From Artemisia argyi (lineage: Eukaryota > Streptophyta > Magnoliopsida > Asterales > Asteraceae): a DNA stretch of 64,000 nucleotides. Position 1 is the stretch's first letter. Every line of letters starts with the position of its first letter. The stretch is from positions 96,500,871 to 96,564,870 of the forward strand of contig CM060695.1 of NCBI GenBank assembly GCA_030686995.1, written 5' to 3'. Positions 1-11,832 of the stretch are shown one piece after another. The translations under genes and the position numbers were made by a program. The notes under the pieces are model-generated. The model was not told the DNA's origin. It saw only the letters and a program-made list of their open reading frames with translations, and ran no database searches.

Positions 1-1397
1 GTAATGTGACACTACCCCTCCTTTCTTCGGAAGGGTACTCATTATGCGTCTCATCATCATTATATGCAACATTATCGACACATGGAATGATAGGTTCGAT
101 ATCATATGGAAATATATTTTTCAAAAAATCAACATCACGTGACACAAAAAATTCTAGCTTTTCTAAATCAAATAACCTCCACCCTTTTTGCCCATATAGG
201 TACCCGACAAAAACACATTTTCGACTACGACTCGCAAACTTGTCCGCTATTTTTGTATGCGCGTAACACAAACAACCGAATGTACACACGTGAGTATATG
301 ATGGTTCTACATTGTGAAGAACTGTGTATGGAGTTTTCCCATTTAAGATAGACGAAGGAGTACGGTTAATAAGATACGCAGCCGTCAAAATACACTGACC
401 CCAAAAATTAATAGGAAGAGAACTTTGGAATCTTAGTGCACGAGCAACATTTAAGACATGTCGATGTTTTCGTTCAACTCGACCATTTTGTTGAGGTGTA
501 CCCACACATGATGTTTGGAAAATGATCCCTTCATCAAGAAAAAGTCGTTTCATACAAGTAAATTCGGTTCCATAATCACTTTGAACAATTTTAACATGTT
601 TGTTAAATTGTCTTTCAATCATGGCTAAAAACATTTTCATAGTTTCGAAAACTTCAGATTTGTGTACAAGCAAATATACCCAACACAGAGCGAGAAAAAT
701 CATCAACAATTGTTAAGAATACGATGCACCACAAGATGAGACTGTTTTATATGGTCCCCACAAATCACAATGAATAAGCTCAAATATAGTCGCAACTTTA
801 TTATCACTAAGTGGAAATTTTTCTCGACATTGTTTTGCATAATGACACACATCACAACTTTGACTTAACTCGCTATCCTTTTTATTAAAGTTTACTTAAG
901 GAATAAGCTTTAATACTTCTTGTGAGGGATGACCTAACCGTTTGTGCCAAAGATTAAAAGCAATGGTTGTTGTCTTGAAAACTCTTGTTGGTGGCATCTC
1001 TCTGAAGTAAAAAAAGTCCTCCGTCCCTTCTTTCACCCGCACCAATCACCGTCCTCAAAGTGAGATCCTGTATAACACATATGTTAGGTGCAAACTGAAA
1101 GATACAATTTCCTTCATCTAACAGTTGTGGGACAGAAAGCAACTTGCAAGTTAATCCAGGCACATATAAAACATTTTTTAAAACAAAACCATTGTCGAAA
1201 CAAACATCTCCTTCTTTTTGAGCCATAGCTATATTGCCATCAGGTAGCTCGACTGGCCATTGGATTATCTCCTTTAAGTTGGAGAGGTCTTCTATAGTAC
1301 CTGTCATATGGTGTGATACTCCTGAATCAATAATTCCAAAATACTTGTTGACACAAAAGTTGGGCGTTCCTTGTTTGGGTTCCTGTTCTCGTACCAA
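1..1397 (-). pseudogene. Ty1/copia pol fragment, protease/pre-integrase and integrase part, copy A
   Basis: Read on the minus strand, this is a decayed copia polyprotein. The best open part is 954-1397. It shows a protease-like active site (IIDSGVSHHMTG) followed by GAG-pre-integrase-type sequence (LPDGNIAMAQKEGDV, LYVPGLTCKLLSVPQL). The rest, to base 1, corresponds to the integrase segment that is better preserved in copy B at 18759-19655, including the DNGTEF-type region. Frames are broken by stops and small indels. It is cut by the window edge on the left, so RT and RNase H are not visible. It joins non-copia DNA near 1400, exactly as in copy B near 20350-20420. Confidence 0.85.
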
Positions 1398-2193
1398 TTC
1401 CTCTTAATGCTTGCGACCTGCGCACTAAGAAAACAAACAAACACCGTTAGGCTTATCGTGGGATTGTCTCCCACGATTATCCTCCGGCGTGAGAGTAAGT
1501 AATCGGTTTTAGGGTTATGTATAAGAATTAGGGTTGTAAAGTCGTACCTTTAACGAGAGTTATGATATTGTTTATATAGGCACGGAATCCTTATTGGATA
1601 CGTGCGCCTTACTCTTTAGTCTATATCCGATTAGGATATATATCCCTTAAATAAGAGATATCCATATCACAACTATAAATAACTTTGGGCTTGGGTTTTC
1701 GTGAGCCCAAACCGTTAGCATATTGGCCCAAATCACTGTTATGACAGCCTACTCGTGGCGGGTTTGGGCGTTAGTAATGTCTATCATTTGGGTCCATGAC
1801 CCGAATATAGACTATACGTTATCATGTCCCCCCAGTCTAGTATGCGTAGTTATTAACCGCGGATGCTAGACTTAGAAATATTAGCGGCAAGCTTGGCGGG
1901 GAAGTTCCTAGTATTTCCCGCCAAAAACGCGATACGGTGTATCTAGTCTTTAAATGTCCCACGTGTCCCTTGGAAGACGTGAAAAAGTGCATGTATCGGT
2001 TTGTATTCCACCACACGATGGAGATAGTGGGATCCACGTGTCAGTCATCCGATGCAAGAGGAAACCCTATATAAGGGGCTCCTCATTTCACTGTTTTAAC
2101 CACAGTGAAAAACGCCATTTCCTCTAGTTAAAAAATCTTTCTTCAAGAAAACTAATATCTTCGAGAGGTAATTATGCGTGCGCATTCTAAAAA
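1398..2193 (+). other. Non-coding leader upstream of transposase-like gene, copy A
   Basis: No convincing coding sequence. The block is shared with 20424-21142 in copy B. It links the copia fragment to the transposase-like gene and ends with a promoter-like stretch. I could not find LTR ends or terminal inverted repeats that would place it in a named element. Confidence 0.6.
2068..2076 (+). promoter_or_regulatory. Candidate TATA box, copy A
   Basis: TATATAAGG sits about 118 bases before the first ATG of the transposase-like gene (2194). The same box is conserved at 21017-21025 in copy B. Confidence 0.55.
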
Positions 2194-3399
2194 ATGGTCC
2201 GTCAGTTAGAAGTATTCCGGTCTGAGATGGACGAGGATGAACTGCGTCAGTTCACCTCCGACTATTTCAATCCTCTTGAGGTGCATCCGGAATTACCGGA
2301 TGCCGATGCGTGCATCACGGACTTCCCTGAGGGGAAGATAGGGGTATATACGCGCTTCTTTGAGTTTGCAAACCAGCGTGTGCCTATATCCTTATTTTTG
2401 AGCGACGTGCTCAACTTTTACCGCCCACACATTTCGCAGCTGCACTGTATATATAGGTGCGGCGAAAATAACCAATTTCGAGGTAAACTGTTGTTTACTC
2501 GCAGTGAGGCCTACCATCAACCTCTTCCGCGCGTTTTACCACACGTCGTGGTCGAACGGGTGGGTGACGTTTTCCAAGCGCCCAGGGCGCTATCAGTGCT
2601 ATACTGAAAAGATAGATGCCCTTAGGGGTTGGAAGGAGAGATTTTTCTGGATAGATGATAGGGTATTCACCACGCTCTCTGGGTTTTATACCCAAGGGAC
2701 GCTTCCAAAGGATGAGCGCCCAGATCCCGGTATGTACAGCGTGGAGGATGCGAAGACCATTAGTGGCAACCGCATCCCAATCAATTCCTATCCCGAGGAA
2801 TTTCTGGTTCATATGGGGATTAGTCGCAATTACTTCGGCGCAAGTGATGAAGTGCCGGCATTTCTGGATGAACGCGGCCGGAGTGGGTGCTTTTCCTTTA
2901 TTATCCTCGCCTTTATAATGTAAGTGCCCTTGTATATTAAGTTTTTTATCAACTAACTTGTTCCTCCTTTTGTGTGTTTATATGTTGCGCAGAGATGGAT
3001 CTATTCTCCGTAGTGAAGCTGAAAAAGCCTACTCAGGTTACCGTGGGCGTGCGCCCCTTGAGGGAAGGTGAAGTGCCCGTCTTGGAGGCCACTGCTGGAC
3101 GCCTTCTGGAGCTTGCACAAGAGGAGTCTTCGGACGCATCACAGCCGGTTGTGAATGCGACACCAGTGCAGACTATGCCTGCGCAGGGGGTGGTGGCGCC
3201 TGAGCTTGCGTGCTCCGAGTCGTCCACGAGTACTGGGTTTCTCAAAGTGGACACTGACTCTGAAGAGGAGCATTAGGGTGTGAAGCGCAATGCTGTTGTT
3301 GATGATGGTGAAGGGACCTCCAAGCGTAGACGTCATACCATTATTGTGGATGAGTCTACAGAGGAGGAGACGTCATAGTCTGTTGCTGCGTAGGAGAAT
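2194..3399 (+). pseudogene. Putative gypsy-type transposase gene, copy A, broken
   Basis: The protein resembles the plant 'putative gypsy type transposon' family (Pfam PF04195, from memory), marked by a segment like FYRPHISQLHC followed by SNGWVTFSKRPG. Exon 1 starts at ATG 2194. A 4-base TATA duplication near 2447-2456 shifts the frame, so the second half reads from 2504 to 2923 in another frame. A GT...AG intron-like gap (about 2920-2992) precedes an acidic, Glu/Ser-rich second segment, in frame from 2974. Its TAG at 3274-3276 is CAG in copy B, and further stops follow. The piece ends abruptly at the duplication edge and lacks the coiled-coil third exon of copy B. The original function is unknown; these genes travel in retroelements. 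Confidence 0.75.
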
Positions 3400-3460
3400 T
3401 TTCCTTGCTGGGAACAGTACCTGACGGCGTCACAAGCTTCTTAATGACGGCGTCAAGAGG
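3400..3460 (+). mobile_element. Ty3/gypsy LTR remnant, left piece (continues at 15594)
   Basis: A short LTR piece with two copies of the palindrome TGACGGCGTCA-type motif. It continues directly at 15594 once the copia insertion at 3461-15593 is removed. The 5' part of the LTR is missing, compared with the related LTR at 26103-28449. Bases 3456-3460 (AGAGG) are the left target duplication of the inserted copia element. Confidence 0.7.
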
Positions 3461-3863
3461 TGTAGGACCTTAAATCTATCAACTTTAACACAAATATAAG
3501 CACTAGAAGAAGGAAAGATGGTGACTTGATATGATATATGTGTGGCGTAAATATTGAAAGAGAATGATAAGATGAAGAGAGCTTTTATTAAAAAAACACA
3601 CACAATACACACACAAGCACACTTACAAATGACTAGGTAAGTGCCTTATATAGTTAGAGAGAAAGGCCTCATGGGCTTTCTAATGGACTTGGGCTTGGAC
3701 TTGGTTTACATGAATTATAAAAGGCTTACTAACATAACTCTTAACATATAAGCTTGCCAAGTCCATAACCCAATGACTAAACTATTACTAATCTTAACAA
3801 GCGACACAAAGTTACAATATGAGAATGACCATCACTTCTACATATATATTTTTAATGCTAACA
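3461..3863 (-). repeat. Copia 3' LTR
   Basis: 403 bases, TGTAGGACC... to ...GCTAACA on the plus strand. It pairs with 15192-15593. It is the 3' LTR because the genes read leftward and the polypurine tract abuts it at 3864. Confidence 0.93.
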
Positions 3864-3873
3864 ATCTCCCCCT
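3864..3873 (-). other. Copia polypurine tract
   Basis: Minus-strand AGGGGGAGAT lies immediately before the 3' LTR, the expected position for priming of plus-strand DNA. Confidence 0.8.
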
Positions 3874-6397
3874 AAGGGGTGGTCATTCGAATGATGCTTC
3901 ACGTGATTAGGTCTTCCGTGTTCTTTGTCTTGAGCTTTGTGTGTTGTTGTAGAATAGTCATTAGTCTTTGTTTCTTCATGTTTTGTGATCTTTGATGATT
4001 GACTTTTCATCATTCTTTGTTCTTTTGTGATGTGGAGCAATCTGCCTTTCGTCACTTCTGCGTCTGTGGTGGTTGTTCGCCATTCCAACATGCTCATACA
4101 TCTTTGGACTTTGATATTCATATGCACGTAGTTCCCTTTCTTTCACTTTGATCTTTAGTCTTTATGCTTTGTAGATTCTTCTTTTTGGCGTAGAATCTTT
4201 CTTTGAACTTTGTGTTGTGTAGATCTTTGAGGGAGCTTTCTTTAACTTCCAGATGTATGTATGAGCATGCGGAATCTGTCGCCATGGAGGTGATGTGTAG
4301 CAACATGAAAACAGTTAGCAATAAATCAACCGGTACTTACAGGTTCGAATTAGAGATCATCAACAGCATAGTGTGAAGACTCCTTCTAACCCTTACCAAG
4401 GTCGTTCCCATGTCAGATACTCTCGAGAGAGCTTACAAGACCTACTTAGTAGCTCAATGACTGGATGAGTCGCTGGGGATCACTCCACGACTGTAGACCA
4501 TTTGAAACCACCGCGAACACTAAGCGTAACCCATAAAGAATTACCGAAGTGACCTGCTGTCAGGGCTGTTTGATGTTGACCCTGGCAGGAGTTTCCATTC
4601 AATCATTGAGAAACACTTGTGTGAATTCTCTCATAAATGTTCTGGCAGATTACTAAGATCTGCGTAGGACACTAAAGTTTACATCTAGCGTCCTTAATGA
4701 TGAACAACCAGTGTAGAAATATCATGTGTTCCTATGAGATCTTTTGATGAATCTCGGGGCTCTAGACTCGATAAGTGCACATTTGGTTTCCTATGCGGAG
4801 ATTATGGAGAGGTCTCCTGCTTCAATATCAACCATCTCTAAGAGACAGGTCGATAGATTACACCGGTTCCCCGTGAGAATGAAACAAGCTCTTTTAAGAG
4901 AACTTGAGTGGTTAAGAAGGTTTAGTGCATTGCGTCACTGGGTCCATGACGTCTTTGTCTTCAATACCGGTGTCACCTTAGTAACAACCAGTAGCATACG
5001 AATTGTACCCGGTGTCTGCCCTAAGGTTGAACATTTGGAGGGTTATTTCTTTTCACCCTTTATCATAACTTTTCTTTTTAATTCTTCAACCCCTTCTTTC
5101 TCCTTTCTCATTTTCTCCTTTTTTTTCAATCATACCTAAGGACTTCTAATTCTATTCTATTAGAATTGTCCTTGGGTAGATCCCTTCGGCTCTGGCGGAT
5201 CATAGGACGGTTTTTCCTAACCTTAGTCACCTTATAACACCATGACTATCCTATTGTTGCCATGAAACCATTTATGAAAAATCTCTCAAAGTGTTTATGA
5301 TAATAAAACACATTTTTGACACTTCGAGAGTTTTGCATTTCTTTTGAAGGACTCCCCCTTCACATGTGCTCATGTAATTTTTCAGAAATTTGCACATGCG
5401 GGAGGAGTTTACACTTTTTGAATTGATCCACTTTCAATAAACATGACCGATTCGAGACACGCTTACATCACTAGTTAGACTAGCTTGAAATTATTACCCG
5501 TCCTGGTCAAGTCCAAAGAAAGTCTCTCGATATGGTACATTCTACTCAGACAAGTCCTATTCGAGACACGCTTACATCACTAGTTAGACTAGCTTGAAAT
5601 TATTACCCGTCCATGACAAGTCTTTTCGATTACTGACATTTTAAGCTTCGTCAATTCATTGGTACGATCTGAGTCGAGCTCTTTTGAGATCCAGTCACAA
5701 ACTTTAAACATCTTTGATCACATTTTAATCATGTCTTCTCCCCCTCAAAAATAGCATATTGTGATATTTTTTATATCAACTGAGTAAAAAAAAACTTTTT
5801 TGGAGAGAAAGACAGATTTCATTTTATGGAACATTTTTGTTTTTGTACTCCCCCTTAATGATAGCACATTTTAAAATCAATTAAAGGTTTTGAGGGAGTT
5901 ATCTTGAGCACTCATTTGAAAGATTTTGAGAAATCTTTTGAACAATCTTGAAAAAGTGCTCAAGAATTGTATTTTGAAAAACGAGTTTATGTTTGAAATC
6001 CTTTTCGTTTGTTTATACTCGAACGTTTGAAAATGATTTCATCTTTGAACATACGAGTCCTTGATTTGAAAATAATTAGAAGTCATCATTTTAGTCCGGG
6101 TTTCGTACTGAGGTATACGAAAGCCATTGTGAAGAAAATTTTGAGAAACGACATGTTTTAGAAAAAAAACATTTTAAAGAACTCCCGTTCAAGCATCTGT
6201 ACATGTCCGTATCATTGTTGAAAGAAATTTCTAGACACGTAGAAAATATTGATTTATACGAGAGACATGTCGTGAGAAGAATATTTTTGTATTTTTTTAT
6301 TTTATATTGTTTTTGTATTTTTTTTTGTTGGTTTTTCAAATTTTGTATTTTGTTTTTGTCAAGAATATTTACAGCGAAGCGATTTTGAAAACATTTT
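3874..6397 (-). other. Copia 3' region after RNase H, no recognised protein
   Basis: About 2.5 kb between the end of RNase H and the 3' LTR. SIRE-type elements can carry an envelope-like frame here, but I see no such protein on the minus strand, only short frames. The region contains a 54-bp direct repeat (5450-5503 and 5559-5612). It also has one open frame on the opposite strand, 4744-5139, of unknown meaning. Confidence 0.6.
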
Positions 6398-7991
6398 TCA
6401 AGAAGATTCGAGAAGACGTTCTAGCTCCTCAGGAGTTAGGCTTCGCATGCCAATTCGTCGAACTAAATAGTCAAACCGTTCTTTTGGAAGGGCTTTAGTG
6501 AATAGATCGGCGAGTTGATAATCAGTCTTAACAAAAAATAATTCAACAGTACCCTCTTCCACGTGTTCTTTGATGAAATGGTAGCGGACTTTGATATGCT
6601 TCGTCTTAGAGTGATGTACGGGATTGCACGAGATGGCTATGGCACTTTTTGAGTTACAATACATAGGTATTCTGTCAAAAGTAAAGCCATAATCTGTGAG
6701 CTGTGTCCGCATCCAAAGAACTTGGGCACAACACGCAGATAGAGACACATACTCGGCTTCGGCGGTTGATAGTGCAGTACAATCCTGCTTCTTTGACGAC
6801 CAGCTTACTAGCTTTTCACCCAAAAATTGTGCTCCACCTGATGTATTCTTTGCTGTAACTTGATCACCGGCATGGTCTGCATCTGAAAATGCTGTTAGAT
6901 TAAACCCCGAATCCTTCGGATACCAAAGTCCCATGTTAATGGTGCTTCGTAGGTACCGAAAGATCCGTTTAACCTCTTTGAGGTGAAGTTCAGTAGGCTT
7001 TGCCTGAAACAGTGCTAACAAACAAACAGCAAAAGTGAATATCGGGTCGGCTAGCAGTTAGGTACATGAGAGAACCGATCATGCTCCGATATTTCTTCGG
7101 ATCAATGGGTTTCCCAAACAAATCAGCACCTATTTTTGGTGAAGTGACCATTGGTGTACCAACAGAATCACAGTTTTCCATTCCATGTTTTTTCAAAATC
7201 TCTATTGTATATTTAGCTTGATTGATAAAAATACCACGTGGGGATTGATGTATTTGTAAACCAAGAAAGAATTTTAGTTCCCCCATCATGGACATTTCAA
7301 ATTTGCTTTTCATGAGATTTTCAAAATGTTTTGAATGGTTAGGATTGGTTGATCCAAAAATTATGTCGTCCACGTAAATTTGAACGATCAAAATGTCATC
7401 TTTGAATTTTTTGATAAACAAGGTTTCATCAACCGTTCCTTTTGTGAAATTGTTTTTAAGCAAGAAAGATGATAGTTCGTCATACCACGCTCTTGGAGCT
7501 TGTTTTAGACCATAAATTGCTTTCTTAAGCTTGTAGACGTAGTCTGGATGATCTTTGTCGATGAATCCCTCTGGCTGACTCACATACACTTCTTCTTTCA
7601 GAGTTCCATTTAAGAAAGTTGTCTTAATGTCCATCTGATAGACTGTGATGTTTTTGTGAGCTGCATAGGCTAAGAAGATCCGGACTGCTTCAAGTCTAGC
7701 TACAGGCGCGAATGATTCCTCGAAATATATCCCTTCTTCTTGTGGATAACCTTTAGCCACGAGACGAGCTTTGTTGGGAATAACAGTCATTTCCTCATCC
7801 AGTTTGTTCTTCCACAACCACTTGAGATCAAGAACACGTATATCAAGTGGTCGTTCAACAAGTTCCCAACTGTCATGTAAATCGTATTGAAGAATTTCAT
7901 CCTGCATCGCTTCTATCCAAGGGTATTCTGCCATTGCTTCCCGAACGTTCTTTGGTTCTTTAAGGCTGATTGAGCAAATATAAATGCACAA
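6398..7991 (-). pseudogene. Copia reverse transcriptase and RNase H, one frameshift
   Basis: RT lies in the frame 6990-7991. The opening DSWELV...WLWKNKLDE is followed by [13 protein letters not shown], the block [10 protein letters not shown] (usually KTAFLNG) and the catalytic [10 protein letters not shown], then [12 protein letters not shown]. The frame breaks near 7000. RNase H follows in 6398-7021 with AFSDADHAGD, TALSTAEAEYV and the typical C-terminal TKHIKVRYHFIKEHVEEG...LADLFTKALP. Together they would copy element RNA into DNA and degrade the template. The frameshift means this copy cannot make one continuous pol protein. Confidence 0.9.
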
Positions 7992-8287
7992 TTCGAGATC
8001 GGTGGCAAGTTGTCTCCTCGTCTGAACTGGCTTTGAAGGTTCATCAATAACATGTTCTATTGGATGGTCTTTTGTCCATTGAAACGTAGAAGGGTACCTT
8101 GGGTGTAACGAATGTGTGTTAGATGGTTCTTGTAACCTTGAAGAAGATTCAGCAGATTCTGCTGCAAATGGGTTTTCAAATACTTCTTCATCTTCTAACG
8201 CAACATCGTTTGAATTATTTGTAGGTTCTTCTTGAAAAATTGTGTTTTGGTTTGGCTCATCAACTCTTGGTAGATCAGGTTCAATAA

Positions 8288-9910
8288 CTAGAGTTGCTGG
8301 AGTAGATGTTGGTGATGTTGAGGATGTTGGTGCTTCAGCTTCGATTGTAGTAGATGCATCTTATGATGGTGGGGTGGTTGATGGTTTTGAGTGGGTGCAG
8401 CGGAATGTTGTGGAGATGCATTTGTTGAAGTTCCACCATAGTATTCATCAAACATTAACTCGAAGAAATTTTCCAGTTCTTGTTCTGAAGGTTTATCCGT
8501 GTTTGTTGACTGAGCTCCTTGAGGTACGAGTCCTGAACTGATGTGTCCAGAAGTCTGCTGGTTTGGTGCGGGTCCTAATCTGGTTTGATTAGAAGCCATT
8601 GGATTAAGCGCGGGTTCTAGAGCGTATCTCTCAGAAGCCATCTGTGAAATCTCGTCAAACTTCACATTCATCGTCTCCATTATCTTTTTCGTTCTTCTAT
8701 TATACACCCTGAATGCCCTCGAGTTTTCTGAATATCCAATGAAGATTCCAATATCACCCTTAACTTTTAATTTTCCTAGATCTTCTCTATCATTCGTCGG
8801 ATAGCACAAAGCGCCAAATACGTGAAGGTAAGAGATGTCAGGTTTACGATTGTTCACTAACTCATATGGGGTTTTATTGAATCTTGGATGTACTAGGGAT
8901 CGGTTTTGAGTAAAACAAGCAGTGGCTACAGCATCAGCCCATAAGAATAGTGGTGCACTAGAGAAAATCAGCATTGTGCGAACAGCTTCCACAAGAGTTC
9001 TATTTCTTCTTTCAACTACTCCATTTTGCTGTGGAGTTCTAACAACTGATGTTTGATGTGTGATTCCAACGTCTTCAAGGTAAGTTCTTAACTCCTGGTT
9101 TGTAAATTCTGTGCCATTGTCTGTTCTTATAATCCTTACTGGAGCTTGAAGTAAAACTTGAATACGCTTCAGAAAGGTGATGATGATGCCTGGTGCTTCG
9201 TCTTTTGATCTCAAAAACTTTACCCAAGTATATCGTGAATAATCATCAACAATAACGAGAATATACTTCTTCCCATTAATGCTTTCAACTCTCATTGGGC
9301 CACATAAGTCCATGTGCAACATATGTAACCTTGCTTCCGAACTAGGTACGGTTTTTGGTTTATATGATGCTCTTTTAATTTTTCCTTGTTCGCATGATGG
9401 ACATAGGTGTTCCTTGGTGTATTTGAACTTAGGAAGTCCGGTGACGATGTTGTCTTTGGCTAACTTGTTGATGGTGTCGAAATTGAGATGGGATAAACGT
9501 TTGTGCCACAGCCAGGACTTAGTTTCGGTTGCCCTTGTCATAAGACAAATTGGTGATGTAGAAGCCATTTGGTTGATGTCGATTGCATACAAGTTTGTTC
9601 CACGATTACCAGTTAATAGATCATCACCAACCAAATTTCTAATAAAAACCGTGTTTCTCCTAAATGCAAATTCTAAATCAGCATCACAAAACTGCCCAAC
9701 TGAAAACAAATTGTGTCCCAACCCTTCGACGTAGTAAACCCGAGTGATCAAAAAATTCTCAAATCGAAGATCTCCATAACCCTGAATAGCTGCTACATGA
9801 TCATTTCCAAATCGTACAGTTCCCATGAATTTCCAGACAAAATTGATCAGCAGCTTTAAATTCCCGGTCATGTGCTTGGAGCAACCCGAGTCGACGATCC
9901 AAAGACATAT
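8288..9910 (-). pseudogene. Copia protease end, GAG-pre-integrase and integrase
   Basis: The protease active site WIVDSGCSKHMTG is encoded at about 9865-9905 and leads into an open frame of 527 residues starting at the Met of HMTG. It continues with the GAG-pre-integrase region (GLGHNLFSVGQFCD). The zinc-binding HHCC domain follows (HKRLSHLN ... CPSCEQGK). The integrase core has the DDE residues in MDLCGP, RTDNGTEF and GVVERRNRT. The frame ends in a Gln/His-rich tail near 8288. About 300 bases between it and RT (7992-8287) are out of frame. It acts in processing and chromosomal insertion of the element; this copy is probably inactive because pol is broken. Confidence 0.88.
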
Positions 9911-11829
9911 TTCGATAACCTGCCAAGAACAGAAGAGTTTGTATTTGGAAACCGTTTTGAATTTGGTTCCATTGTGTTAGGAGTAAAATCTAAATCACAC
10001 TCATAGATAGTTGCTACTTGTTTAGCTTGAGCTATTTCTAATTTGCCGTTCTGAAGAGTGAACTCTCTACCCGTTGGAATCCACATACAAAACTTAAGGT
10101 AGTTCCTAGGCATTCGACTAATAGTGGTAGACCTAAATCGTGCAACTAATCGTTCTATAGATCTGGATCTAGCACTAGGTCTTTTTGGAACATTCTTCTG
10201 TTCAGGCATAACATTCACATTCTTAGAAACACATTCATCATGAACATCATTAATTAAACATTTCTTGCATATTAAACAAACAGAGTCATTACATGCAATA
10301 GAAACAGTACTTTCGACATTACATTCAGATGAAACATGTCTCTTATTACAAAGCGATATATTCCTAGGGTGTTCTTCTACATCTTCAACTTTATTCTTGC
10401 TATTACTCTTAGAGACAGGGAGACTCTATTGTTCCTTGTATTGCCCCTAGGCTTTAGTCTGCTGCTCCTAGAGGTGCTTTCTAATCCTGTAGAAGGTAAG
10501 GCACACACATTAGGATTTATATTGTTGTCCGTTTTAGCATCACTAGACTCTTTAGAATTATCCTTTTTGCACGCATTTGTCTTAGATGTTGAGGCAGACG
10601 CATTAGTGGGACTAATCCTAAAAAGGCCAGGTGCTAACACTTTAGGGGTTTCGACAACCGCTTTTCCATTATCAACAATCTTAACATTTTCACTTTTCTT
10701 AGGCAAGGGTGTTGGAGTGACTGGTTTTTTCAAATCCTTTTTCTCATCAACTTTTGGAGCAAATCGTGAAATTGACATTTTTGGTTTTTGAACCGTGTTT
10801 GAAACATTTGGTTTCTCCGAAGTCAATGGTTTTGCAAACTTAGTTTCCTCACCCTTTCCTTTTTGACTTTCAAGCTGAGCCCTCAAAAGATCATTTTGCT
10901 CTTTCATGTTCTTTAAGTTACGCTCATACGACAATTTGTCATACTTGCATTCTTCCTTTTTTCGATCAAGTTGTTTAAAATATGACACATTTTCTTTTTC
11001 AAACTTTATAAGAGTATTTTCAGATTTTAAAACAATTGCGGAGGTCTCAGCTCTTAGTCGTTCATCGTCTTGAACAGAATATGTTTGTAAAATGATGGAC
11101 ATAATATCAGTGGTCATAACAGCTTCAAAGAGAGAATCATTCAGGTTTTCCAAAACATTCATGTTTTCACGAGTATCATTAGCTTCGTTTACCAGGGATT
11201 TGTGGTCCTTGACAAAGTCGGCCGTTTCTTTTAAGAAAGCTTGTTCAAAATGGATTACCCTCGCACTGATGTTATTCAGTGGGATAGTAATTTCGTTTTC
11301 AAAAACTTTTTTCTGCTCAATATGAAAACTGGAATGCCAGTTGTTAATATTGATTGTAGTTTTAGAAGCAACAATATTTTGAAGTTCTTGAATTCTCTTT
11401 TTAACATCATCCATCTCTAGCCTCACTTGTATTAAAAGTGTTGTTAGAAGACATTTGTTCTATTTTTGAAAGAGATTTGGAAGCAATTACTTTCTTAGAA
11501 AACATTTTAGAGAATGGTCGTTTTATGGAAAACACAGATGGTTCTTTTTGTGGAACAAAAGTAATTCTCGAAAGTTTGTTCAATTTGTTGTAATCAATGG
11601 GTTTCAAATCCTTTTGTTTCATTTTATTTATGCTCTCTTCGACATGTTTTATCGTTAGCACAGAATCCCAAACGACGGGAGGATCATGTTTGGTGTAAAG
11701 CACATTACCATTGTACAAAACATTCTGTTCTTGCTGAGCTTTCTTGAGATTACAAGGAGTTTTGTTACCAAGAGCCATTTTATGTTTCGTATGGTAAATC
11801 GGATTAGTTTGATTTGAAATCACTTTCAT
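9868..11829 (-). pseudogene. Copia gag-pol linker, broken, coiled-coil rich
   Basis: Three shorter minus frames (11407-11829, 10377-11426 and 9868-10218) link gag to protease. The first is in the same frame as gag and separated from it by one stop codon. The second is in a different frame and carries Lys/Glu-rich coiled-coil sequence. A few indels would explain the breaks. No catalytic motif is seen. It is best read as the C-terminal gag or N-terminal pol spacer of this element family. Confidence 0.7.
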
Positions 11830-11832
11830 TGT

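Larger units (their letters stand above)
1..3399 (+). repeat. Segmental duplication, copy A (partner 18947-22344)
   Basis: This stretch matches 18947-22344 base for base with scattered substitutions. The offset moves only from 18946 at the left edge to 18949 near 2194. By eye the first 700 bases differ at roughly 1-2% of sites. Both copies contain the same copia fragment joined at the same place to the same decayed transposase-like gene, so they were duplicated as one unit after that junction formed. Homology on the right ends at about 3399, where copy A runs into a gypsy LTR remnant while copy B continues into a further exon. The left end lies outside the window. Confidence 0.93.
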
